Below are positions 57,968 to 64,000 of a stretch of DNA of 64,000 bases, one piece after another. Source of the DNA: Bacillota bacterium (GTDB lineage Bacteria > Bacillota > Clostridia > Oscillospirales > Acutalibacteraceae); assembly GCA_023416955.1 (NCBI GenBank), contig JAEZGM010000022.1:68372-132371 (forward strand), in the 5' to 3' direction. The first letter of the stretch is position 1, and each line of letters begins with the position of its first letter. Under the pieces are notes generated by a model. It did no database searches, was not told the origin of the DNA, and saw only the letters and a list, made by a program, of their open reading frames with translations. Both the position numbers and the translations under genes were made by a program.

Positions 57968-59056
57968 TTACTTCAAAGATGCCTCGTAAGTTTTAAAATC
58001 TTTCTCGTTTGCCGGAGGAGTAATTTCTTTGTTCTTGATTTTTTCTTCAAGAGTCATAGCAGAGTTGTAGGTTTCATCTGTCATGAGCTTGTGCTCGGTC
58101 GGGATACCGACAGCATCTTCTGTCAAACCATAGTTGTAAGTTTTACCGCCGATCTGTTTCCCGTCCATTGCGTCCTTGGAAACAAGCTCAATAGCCTTGT
58201 TAACAAGTTTCATTGCGGAAGTCAGCACGTAATCGGGAGCAAGATAAGACTGGTCCTTATCAACACCGATTGCAAGCTTCTTATTATCTTTTGCAGCTTC
58301 AATAACACCTGTGCCAACGTTGCCCGCAGCATGGAATACGATATCGCAGCCGCCGGAGTACATGGAGGTTGCAATTGCCTTGCCCTTTGCGGAATCGCCG
58401 AAGCTCTCAGCATACTGGGAAACAACTTCGATTTTCTTGTTCAGCTCTTTTGCGCCGTAAGCAACGCCTGCTTTGTAGCCGAATTCAAACTGATCGATAA
58501 CCCCGCTTTTAATACCACCGACAAAGCCGACTTTATTGGTCTTTGTTGTTTTGGCGGCGATATAGCCAACCAGGAAGGACGGCTCCTGCGCACGGAATAC
58601 GACGCCGGTTACATTGGAGGGAGTGTTTTCATAAGCATTGTCAATGATTGCATAGCTGATGTCGGGGTTGGACTTTGCAGCACTCTCAAGTGCATCCGCC
58701 ATAGCGAAACCGATACCCCAAATCAACTGGTTGCCGCCGTCGGCTGCCTTGTCAAGGTTTGTAGCATAGTCAGATTCCTGCTTGGATTCGGTGTAACCTA
58801 TTTCCGCGCCGGTATCTGCCTTAAACTGCTGAAGGCCTTCCCATGAGGACTGGTTGAAGGATTGGTCATTTACACCACCGGTGTCGGTAACCATAGCCAC
58901 TTTGAACGCCTTTTGGGACGAAGTGGAAGACGCTTCGGCTTTGCTGGAAGCCTGACTGGCTGCTTCGCTGGATGATGCTGTGCTTGAACCGGCTGAGCAG
59001 GCCGTAGCAGATACAGCCATAACCGCCGCAAGCAGGAACGCAACAACTTTCTTCAT
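57968..59056 (-). CDS. BMP-family nucleoside-binding lipoprotein (NupN/TmpC type)
   Basis: Substrate-binding lipoprotein of the nucleoside importer. 362 residues from MKKVVAFLLAAVMAVSATACSAG; the lipobox ends at SATAC with Cys20. A Ser-rich linker follows, then the BMP fold: FKVAMVTDTGGVNDQSFNQSSWEGLQ, GIGFAMADALESAAK, VGFVGGIKSGVIDQFEFGYKAG, VFHAAGNVGTGVIEAAKDN. The family binds purine nucleosides. The ATG has AGGAGG upstream. It has its own promoter and operator at 59099-59144. Confidence 0.95.
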   Translation of the reverse strand: MKKVVAFLLAAVMAVSATACSAGSSTASSSEAASQASSKAEASSTSSQKAFKVAMVTDTGGVNDQSFNQSSWEGLQQFKADTGAEIGYTESKQESDYATNLDKAADGGNQLIWGIGFAMADALESAAKSNPDISYAIIDNAYENTPSNVTGVVFRAQEPSFLVGYIAAKTTKTNKVGFVGGIKSGVIDQFEFGYKAGVAYGAKELNKKIEVVSQYAESFGDSAKGKAIATSMYSGGCDIVFHAAGNVGTGVIEAAKDNKKLAIGVDKDQSYLAPDYVLTSAMKLVNKAIELVSKDAMDGKQIGGKTYNYGLTEDAVGIPTEHKLMTDETYNSAMTLEEKIKNKEITPPANEKDFKTYEASLK

Positions 59057-59098
59057 GAATTTTTTCCTCCTAAACTTTTGCGTATTGTTTGGATATTT

Positions 59099-59144
59099 TA
59101 ATATCACATTATGTGATATTACTACCTTCGACGAAATTTTGCAA
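59099..59144 (-). promoter_or_regulatory. Promoter of the nucleoside transport genes with overlapping palindromic operator
   Basis: On the minus strand TTGCAA (59144-59139), 17-base spacer, TAATAT (59121-59116). A perfect 23-bp palindrome (59099-59121), half-site TAATATCACAT, overlaps the -10 box and the start point. A one-base centre cannot form an RNA loop, so this is probably a DNA operator. It differs from the LacI operator at 62234. Confidence 0.7.
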
Positions 59145-59212
59145 GTTAAACATTAGTATCGGGGGTATTTTCTTAACTATTCATAGCAAAAAGACAGTTT
59201 TACATGAAAAAA

Positions 59213-59923
59213 TCAAGCGAGAGAAAGTGCAATTTCCATCATCTGTGTAAATCCTGTCTGACGTTCTTCCGCGGAAAGTGCCTCCCCGGTGAACGGACAG
59301 TCGGAAATAGTCAAAAGGCAAAGCGCATTTTTATTCGCTCTTGCCGCGTTCATATAAAGCGCAGCCGCTTCCATTTCAACGGCAAGAACTCCCATTTTCG
59401 TCCATGCTTTCAGCGCGTTTTCGTTATCATCATAGAATGTATCGCTGGAAAGCACATTGCCGATCACGGTATTGATGTTCAGCTCATCAGCTTTTTTCAC
59501 TGCACGCGCCAGAAGATCATAACTGGCGATCGGTGCGAAAGTGCCGGGCAGATTATACTGCGCGCCATAGTTTGAATTTGTACACGCGCCCATTGCGACA
59601 ACAACGTCACGAACATGCACATTGTCGGCGATTCCTCCTGCAGAACCGATACGGATTACATTGTCCACATCATAAAAATTGAACAATTCGTAAGTATAAA
59701 TGCCCACAGACGGAATACCCATTCCGCCGCCCATAACCGAAATCTCTTTTCCGTTATATTTTCCCGTAAAGCCAAGCATATTGCGAACGGTGTTAAAGCA
59801 GTGGACGTCAGTCAGATAGGTATCGGCGATAAATTTCGCGCGAAGCGGATCACCCGGCATCAGAACTGTCTTCGCGATTTCTCCTTGTTTTGCCCCGTTG
59901 TGCGGTGTTGGTACGTTAGCCAT
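59213..59923 (-). CDS. deoD: Purine nucleoside phosphorylase, DeoD type
   Basis: Splits purine (deoxy)nucleosides with phosphate. 236 residues, trimer-of-dimers type. Motifs: MPTPHNGAK-like start (VPTPHNGAKQGEIAKTVLMPGDPLRAKFIAD), GGGMGIPSVGIYTYELFNFY, RIGSAGGIADNVHVRDVV, and active-site VEMEAAALYMNA. GGAGG before the ATG. Second structural gene after deoB. Confidence 0.97.
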   Translation of the reverse strand: MANVPTPHNGAKQGEIAKTVLMPGDPLRAKFIADTYLTDVHCFNTVRNMLGFTGKYNGKEISVMGGGMGIPSVGIYTYELFNFYDVDNVIRIGSAGGIADNVHVRDVVVAMGACTNSNYGAQYNLPGTFAPIASYDLLARAVKKADELNINTVIGNVLSSDTFYDDNENALKAWTKMGVLAVEMEAAALYMNAARANKNALCLLTISDCPFTGEALSAEERQTGFTQMMEIALSLA

Positions 59924-59950
59924 TCAGAATCCTCCAAATTTTTATATAAA

Positions 59951-60018
59951 ATTATTTCGTGGAATTTATTTTTATGAAATTCATTTCGTGAAATTTATTT
60001 CTATGAAATTCATTTCAT
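59951..60018. repeat. AT-rich 29-bp tandem repeat between deoB and deoD
   Basis: Two copies (59951-59979 and 59980-60008) of a 29-base unit around TTCATTTCGTGAAATTTATT, differing at a few bases, plus ten bases of a third that includes the deoB stop codon. Probably replication slippage; it may form weak hairpins in the mRNA. Confidence 0.7.
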
Positions 60019-61179
60019 TATTCCCTTCAGCTGGGATGTTCCAGTGATTTTCGGCTCTACGCCAAAATAATCGAGCACTGTAGCCCCAATATCTGCAAAA
60101 GTCGGGCGAGTACCAAGGTTTGCGCCAGCTTTGACATGATTTCCGGTGATTACCCACGGAATGTACTCTCTTGAGTGATCTGTGGAAGGAGTAAGCGGAT
60201 CGCAGCCATGGTCGGCGGTAATCATCAGAAGGTCATCTTCCCGCAGGCCGGCAAGTATTTCAGGCAGCTTGCTGTCAAAATAAGTCAGTGCCTTTGCATA
60301 GCCGTCCACATCGTTGCGGTGACCGTAGAGCATATCGAAATCGACAAGATTTATGAAGCAAAGACCATTGAAATCACGTCCGGTATACTCAACTGTGCGC
60401 TCAATCCCCTCTGCGTTGCCCTTTGTTCTGACAAATTCCCCAATGCCCTTTCCGGCAAAAATATCGTTGATCTTTCCCACCGCAATGACATCAAATTGAT
60501 TTTCCAGAAGCTGGTCGAGCATCGTTGTCTGTGGCGGCAGAATCGAGAAATCATGACGGTTCGAAGTGCGGGTAAAGTCAGGCGCTTCCCCGGTAAAAGG
60601 ACGCGCAATCACACGACCGACACCATGCTCACCCACCAGCATTTCCCGGGCGATTTCACAATCACGATACAATTCTTCAAGCGGCACCACGGATTCATGC
60701 GCGGCAATCTGAAACACGCTGTCAGCGGAAGTATACACGATCAAAGCACCGGTCTCCACATGCTCCTGTCCGTAATCGCGGATGACATCGGTTCCGGAAT
60801 ACGGCTTATTGCAGATCACACGGCGACCCGTTTTTTCTTCAAATTCACGGATCACTTCCGGCGGAAACCCTTCCGGGTAAGTCGGCAGCGGCTTTGGAGA
60901 ATTGATTCCGGAAATTTCCCAATGACCGATGGTCGTATCCTTCCCCTTTGAAATCTCGCGCAGGCGGGCAAACGCCCCTTGCGGCGCTTCCGCTTTCGGG
61001 CGGCAGGTTACGCCGTCAATATTGAAAAGACCCAGCTTCTGCATATTCGGCATATCAAAATATTTGCTGGTCGCACAGGCCGCAATCGTATTGCTGCCCA
61101 CGTCGCCGTATTCCGCCGCATCGGGTTCCTCACCGATGCCGAAGCTATCAAGAACAATTAAAAAAATTCTTTTACTCAC
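60010..61179 (-). CDS. deoB: Phosphopentomutase
   Basis: Interconverts (deoxy)ribose 1- and 5-phosphate, joining the phosphorylases to DeoC. About 389 residues. Alkaline-phosphatase-superfamily motifs: VLDSFGIGEEPDAAEYGDVGSNT, the phosphorylated Thr in GKDTTIGHWEISG, VDFDMLYGHRNDV and MITADHGCDP. The GTG at 61179 is preferred because AAGGA stands 8 bases upstream; a GTG at 61197 overlaps the repressor stop. Directly behind lacI in one unit. Confidence 0.95.
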   Translation of the reverse strand: MSKRIFLIVLDSFGIGEEPDAAEYGDVGSNTIAACATSKYFDMPNMQKLGLFNIDGVTCRPKAEAPQGAFARLREISKGKDTTIGHWEISGINSPKPLPTYPEGFPPEVIREFEEKTGRRVICNKPYSGTDVIRDYGQEHVETGALIVYTSADSVFQIAAHESVVPLEELYRDCEIAREMLVGEHGVGRVIARPFTGEAPDFTRTSNRHDFSILPPQTTMLDQLLENQFDVIAVGKINDIFAGKGIGEFVRTKGNAEGIERTVEYTGRDFNGLCFINLVDFDMLYGHRNDVDGYAKALTYFDSKLPEILAGLREDDLLMITADHGCDPLTPSTDHSREYIPWVITGNHVKAGANLGTRPTFADIGATVLDYFGVEPKITGTSQLKGIMK

Positions 61180-61193
61180 TTTTATATCCTTCT

Positions 61194-62177
61194 TCACTTT
61201 TGTTTTGTCGTTTCTCTGATTTTAAGTTTAACAGGCAATATATTTTCTCTTTGATTAATCTTATTATAGGCGACTTGTTCAATAATTAGTTTAGCCGCGG
61301 TTCGCCCAATTTCTTCCACCGGCTGTGCCACTGTAGTCAGTGCAGGCGTCATCAGTTCACTGAGCTCCACGCCGTCATAGCCGACAATCATAATATCCTC
61401 AGGTACTCGGCGCCCCGTTTCACGCAGCACCTTATAGAGAGAAAGCGCAACCATGTCACTGGAAGCTAAAATACCGTCTACATCGGGAAACCGCTCCAAC
61501 AGTTCCCGTGAGTTTTGAATTCCCTCTCGGAAGTTGTACTGACTGTTTATGAACAGAGGCTGGATTCCATGCTCGTTACACGCATCGACATAACCGAGAA
61601 ACCGTTCCTGACTGCTGGAGTACTGCTGCGGGCCGCGCATCAGCACGATTTTGCGGCATCCGCACGCAATCAGGTGCTCCGTCGCAATACGCCCGCCGCT
61701 GTAATTATCTGCCTGTACCGACGCGGTATAACGCGTACCGGCGTTTTTGTCCAGTACAACAATCGGCAGCGGGCAGCTGGAAATTTCTTCGTCCAAATAC
61801 TCGTTGTTCGCCGTAATGATGATGCCATCCGCATTCATTCCGGTAAGCATTTTAATATAAGCGGCTTCCTTCTCCGGATTTTCTTCCGAATTACAAAGAA
61901 CCAGCTTGTATCCGTTTCGAAAAGCCTCATCTTCAATGGCACGTCCGATTTCATTTAAAAAAATATTGAGAATACTGGGCACAATATACCCAATCATCCG
62001 CGAGGATTTTTTATAGAGAGAACGCGCAATTTCATTTGGTTTGAAACCCGTTTCAAGGACTGCTTCCTGTACGCGCCGCGCTTTTTCCGCGCTCACATTC
62101 GCTGTACCGTTGATTACCCGTGATACAGTAGCCGATGATACCCCGGCCAATTTTGCAACATCGCTGATATGTGCCAA
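61194..62177 (-). CDS. LacI-family transcriptional repressor of nucleoside salvage
   Basis: 327 residues from a TTG start. Helix-turn-helix ISDVAKLAGVSSATVSRVINGTANVSAEKARR, hinge KPNEIARSLYKKSS, then a periplasmic-binding-like ligand domain (IVVLDKNAGTRYTASVQADNYSGG, ILASSDMVALSLYKVL, VGYDGVELSELMTPALTTV). The neighbours suggest that it senses a nucleoside or pentose phosphate and controls deoB onward. A LacI-type operator sits just after its own promoter, so autoregulation is likely. The ligand is inferred. Confidence 0.9.
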   Translation of the reverse strand: MAHISDVAKLAGVSSATVSRVINGTANVSAEKARRVQEAVLETGFKPNEIARSLYKKSSRMIGYIVPSILNIFLNEIGRAIEDEAFRNGYKLVLCNSEENPEKEAAYIKMLTGMNADGIIITANNEYLDEEISSCPLPIVVLDKNAGTRYTASVQADNYSGGRIATEHLIACGCRKIVLMRGPQQYSSSQERFLGYVDACNEHGIQPLFINSQYNFREGIQNSRELLERFPDVDGILASSDMVALSLYKVLRETGRRVPEDIMIVGYDGVELSELMTPALTTVAQPVEEIGRTAAKLIIEQVAYNKINQRENILPVKLKIRETTKQK

Positions 62178-62233
62178 AATGAATCACCAAAACTTTCTGC
62201 AGCCCGTAATGAGAAACAAACCAAAGTGTTTCG

Positions 62234-62247
62234 TGAAAGCGGTTTCA
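62234..62247 (-). promoter_or_regulatory. LacI/cre-type operator
   Basis: TGAAAGCGGTTTCA, a 14-bp near-palindrome with central CG, typical of LacI-family and CcpA sites. It lies at about +7 to +20 from the promoter at 62261-62289, so a bound repressor would block elongation. Confidence 0.7.
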
Positions 62248-62260
62248 TTACCGTATGTCT

Positions 62261-62289
62261 AGTGTACTGCAAAATAGTCAATCTGTCAA
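62261..62289 (-). promoter_or_regulatory. Promoter of the lacI-deoB-deoD unit
   Basis: On the minus strand TTGACA (62289-62284), 17-base spacer, TACACT (62266-62261). Confidence 0.85.
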
Positions 62290-62399
62290 TATTTTCGAGC
62301 TTCACTTCAAAAAATATATTTAATTTTCATTGAGTGTACTGTAAATAACAAATTGACTAATCGCAGTATATTATAAAAGTAAAGTGATTGATCGTAATA

Positions 62400-62572
62400 T
62401 AGTCAGTTCATTTGAAAACAGAGCCGATCTCCATTTTCTTAAGGTTTGTTTGTAAACTGGTGGGAAATGTGCGAATCACTGAAATATCGGCATAGAACGG
62501 TACAATCGAGCAAATATATTTCCCACTTAGTATAGAAACAAGAGCTAGATGTTTTCTAAAGTCAACTGACTA
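62400..62572. mobile_element. MITE-A copy 3, interrupted by MITE-B copy 3
   Basis: The outer parts (62400-62439 and 62546-62572) join to give the reverse complement of the 67-bp element at 52406-52472 with few changes. Left start TAGTCAGTTCATTTGAAAAC; right end TTTCTAAAGTCAACTGACTA. The 104-base insert interrupts the middle. Confidence 0.85.
62442..62545. mobile_element. MITE-B copy 3, nested inside MITE-A
   Basis: Begins AGGTTTGTTTGTAAA and ends GAAACAAGAGC. TA on both sides (62440-62441 and 62546-62547) within a TTAG target. About 80 bases match the left part of the copy at 6135. An inner hairpin GTGGGAAAT/ATTTCCCAC is present. The insertion must be younger than the host element. Confidence 0.82.
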
Positions 62573-62652
62573 CAGATAAAATTTTTCGGCTTGTCGGGTC
62601 TATTACCATACCGAGTCCAGAATATTGAGCCAAGACCGTAAATCCAAATGTT

Positions 62653-62679
62653 TTAGCACTCTCATCATTAGAGTGCTAA
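62653..62679 (+). promoter_or_regulatory. CIRCE element (HrcA operator)
   Basis: TTAGCACTC, nine bases, GAGTGCTAA: a perfect match. It lies 108 bases before hsp20. No clear promoter hexamers at normal spacing were found near it; TTTACA (62704) and TATACT (62730) are 20 bases apart. Confidence 0.95.
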
Positions 62680-62787
62680 AATTTAAATTCTGTTTTAAAT
62701 TCATTTACATATTGTAAATATCTGATGATTATACTAATACATGTAATAAAAGAGCGAGAGCTCCGATCATAAATGGAGGTTTTCATT

Positions 62788-63207
62788 ATGTTTGACTTAG
62801 TTCCTTTTGAAAGAAGCAGGGGCTTGTTTGATTATTTTGATAAAATGAGCCAGGACTTCTTTGGTGATATGGAAAACGCATCATTCTCCTTCCGTACCGA
62901 TATCCTTGATAAGGGTGACAAATATGTGCTGAAGGCCGATATGCCGGGTTTTGACAAGCAGGATATACATCTTGATATTAAAGGCAATTACTTGACACTG
63001 TCCGCACAACACAACGAGGAAGTGAACGACAATTCCAAGGACTTTGTACGCCGTGAAAGAAGGTATGGCTCTGTCAGCCGCAGTTTTGACATTACCAACA
63101 TAGACGCTGATAAAATTTCTGCCAATTATGACAATGGCGTATTGGAGCTTCAATTGCCAAAGCGTGAAACGACAGCTCCATCCAGTCGTAAAATTGAAAT
63201 TCAATAA
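62788..63207 (+). CDS. Hsp20 family small heat-shock protein
   Basis: ATP-independent holdase that keeps unfolding proteins soluble. 139 residues from ATG 62788 (MFDLVPFERSRGLFDYFDK) with GGAGG upstream. The alpha-crystallin domain runs about 35-130: FRTDILDKGDKYVLKADMPGFDKQDIHLDIKG, then NGVLELQLPKRE with the usual V-L-x-L pattern. The C-terminal I-x-I is seen in KIEIQ. Controlled by HrcA through the CIRCE site upstream; ends in a strong terminator. Confidence 0.95.
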   Translation: MFDLVPFERSRGLFDYFDKMSQDFFGDMENASFSFRTDILDKGDKYVLKADMPGFDKQDIHLDIKGNYLTLSAQHNEEVNDNSKDFVRRERRYGSVSRSFDITNIDADKISANYDNGVLELQLPKRETTAPSSRKIEIQ

Positions 63208-63224
63208 CCAGACAACATGAAATG

Positions 63225-63262
63225 AGCCGCATGTGCAACTTTGCACATGCGGCTATTTTATT
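63225..63262. terminator. Terminator between hsp20 and the surface protein gene (convergent)
   Basis: AGCCGCATGTGCAA and TTGCACATGCGGCT form a 14-bp stem with a two-base gap, followed by ATTTTATTTTATTT. Confidence 0.92.
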
Positions 63263-64000
63263 TTATTTCCCGGATTTTTTATTTCTAAGGATTAAGATCG
63301 TACCAAGGGAAACAATTGCGGCACCTGCAGCTACCGCCGCCGGCAGCCTTGCCTCACCGGTTTTTGGAGAAGCAAGCGGAACAGCGTCGCCGTCAATCTG
63401 CTCTGTCTTTGCATTGGAAGCAGGATGGCTGGGTGCTGCCAGCGGAACGCTGGCGTCCGAAATATCTTCTATTCCAGAGCCTGAACTTGAAGTAGGCGGA
63501 GCCAGCGGAACGGATTCGTCCGGAATCGTTTCAGTCGGCCGGCTTGAATTAGAGCCGCCGGGGTTATTGGTACCCCCGCCGTTGGTTGGTTTACTGCTTG
63601 ATGAACTGTTGTTTGACGGGGTGCTGCTGCCTGAAGAGGAATCACTGCTTGACGAGCTGCTGCTCGAAGACGAATCGCTGCTTGACGAGCTGCTGCCCGA
63701 AGACGAATTATTGCTTGACGAGCTGCTGCTCGAAGACGAATTACTGCTTGATGAACCGCTGTTCGAAGAGGAATCACTGCTTGACGAGCTGCTGCTCGAA
63801 GACGAATCACTGCTTGATGAACCGCTGTTCGAAGAGGAATCACTGCTTGACGAGCTGCTGCTCGAAGAGGAATCACTGCTTGACGAGCTGCTGCTCGAAG
63901 ACGAATCACTGCTTGACGAGCTGCTGCTCGAAGAGGAATCACTGCTTGACGAGCTGCTGCTCGAAGACGAATCACTGCTTGACGAGCTGCTGCTCGAAGA
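63263..64000 (-). CDS. Ser-rich, sortase-anchored surface protein, C-terminal part (N-terminus outside window)
   Basis: At least 245 codons, open to the window edge. From the upstream side: a long Ser-rich stretch with Asp about every 11 residues (SD-type), a Gly/Asn/Pro linker, then three units with VPLA: DESVPLAPP, DASVPLAAP and GDAVPLASP. The last runs into SPKTGE, a membrane helix (AAVAAGAAIVSLGTILIL) and RNKKSGK. SPKTG is a sortase signal known for class B sortase of Clostridioides difficile. The Ser-rich part would lift a distal, unseen domain from the wall. The stop TAA is at 63265-63263. Confidence 0.85.
   Translation of the reverse strand, partial: SSSSSSSSSDSSSSSSSSSSDSSSSSSSSSSDSSSSSSSSSSDSSSSSSSSSSDSSSNSGSSSSDSSSSSSSSSSDSSSNSGSSSSNSSSSSSSSSNNSSSGSSSSSSDSSSSSSSSSSDSSSGSSTPSNNSSSSSKPTNGGGTNNPGGSNSSRPTETIPDESVPLAPPTSSSGSGIEDISDASVPLAAPSHPASNAKTEQIDGDAVPLASPKTGEARLPAAVAAGAAIVSLGTILILRNKKSGK
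63651..64000. repeat. 33-bp tandem repeats encoding the Ser-Asp region
   Basis: Many imperfect copies of a 33-base unit built around CTGCTTGACGAGCTGCTGCT and GAA-GA-GAA. Each encodes 11 residues, mostly Ser with one Asp. Longer variants (such as CCGCTGTTCGAA) recur in alternation, a sign of slippage and unequal exchange. The repeat continues past the window end. Confidence 0.9.

Noticed and set aside
57950..58846. 298-residue frame antisense to the BMP lipoprotein
   Set aside because: No ribosome binding site and fully covered by a clear gene on the other strand.
63469..63975. Arg/Ala-rich repeat protein read in another frame
   Set aside because: It is the same strand as the Ser-rich protein in a wrong frame; the repeat only makes it open.
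63651..64000. CRISPR-like repetition
   Set aside because: Units are contiguous coding repeats with no unique spacers.

Overview
The window reads as chromosome of a spore-forming, anaerobic low-GC Gram-positive bacterium, most probably a clostridium of the Oscillospirales type. The evidence is a GerA/GerC/GerB germinant receptor operon, a Trp T-box, a CIRCE site, AGGAGG-type ribosome binding sites, frequent TTG/GTG starts, a split 2-hydroxyacyl-CoA dehydratase/activase-type pair, a membrane pyrophosphatase and an SPKTG sortase signal. Genus is not certain. No prophage, complete insertion sequence, CRISPR array, tRNA or rRNA was seen.

Layout. 1-1334 (minus): LytTR regulator, DUF3021 protein and an ABC ATPase cut by the window edge. 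1573-3663: membrane pyrophosphatase. 3733-6078 (minus): DegV and a glycosyltransferase-like protein. 6704-10757 (minus): germinant receptor. 10888-17760 (minus): complete trp operon in the order E, G-D fusion, C, F, B, A, under a Trp T-box with a near-consensus promoter. 17818-28697 (minus): AAA ATPase, a four-gene exopolysaccharide block (Wzz/BY-kinase-like, two glycosyltransferases, polymerase), then rqcH, nif3, trmK, an MFS protein and DUF1858. 28862-31345 (minus): secreted propeller protein and RF2. 31762-35859 (plus): RING/DUF2628 protein, galU, rpsF-ssb-rpsR and an amidohydrolase. 36137-41131 (minus): PASTA pseudokinase, a small membrane protein, yebC, flavodoxin-like reductase, pyrB. 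41322-50981 (mostly plus): dehydratase/activase pair, c-di-GMP riboswitch with diguanylate cyclase, mscL, exoIII (minus), ppiB, ABC exporter. 51058-62177 (minus): a nucleoside uptake and salvage locus. 62653-63207: CIRCE-controlled Hsp20. 63263-64000 (minus): the C-terminal part of a Ser-rich, sortase-anchored surface protein.

How the genes work together. In the nucleoside locus a BMP-type lipoprotein and an ABC importer bring nucleosides in. DeoD, Pdp and Cdd deaminate or phosphorolyse them, DeoB isomerises the pentose phosphate and DeoC cleaves it. A LacI-type repressor at the head has an operator just downstream of its own promoter, and a second perfect palindrome overlaps the promoter of the transport genes. 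The trp operon is read through only when tRNA-Trp is uncharged. The diguanylate cyclase mRNA carries a receptor for its own product.

The least expected signals are two families of short non-coding mobile repeats, one inserted inside a copy of the other (62400-62572); a PASTA protein whose kinase domain has lost its catalytic residues; a Wzz/BY-kinase fusion without an intact P-loop; an aspartate carbamoyltransferase that carries the zinc module of its regulatory subunit; and a candidate short RNA upstream of ppiB.
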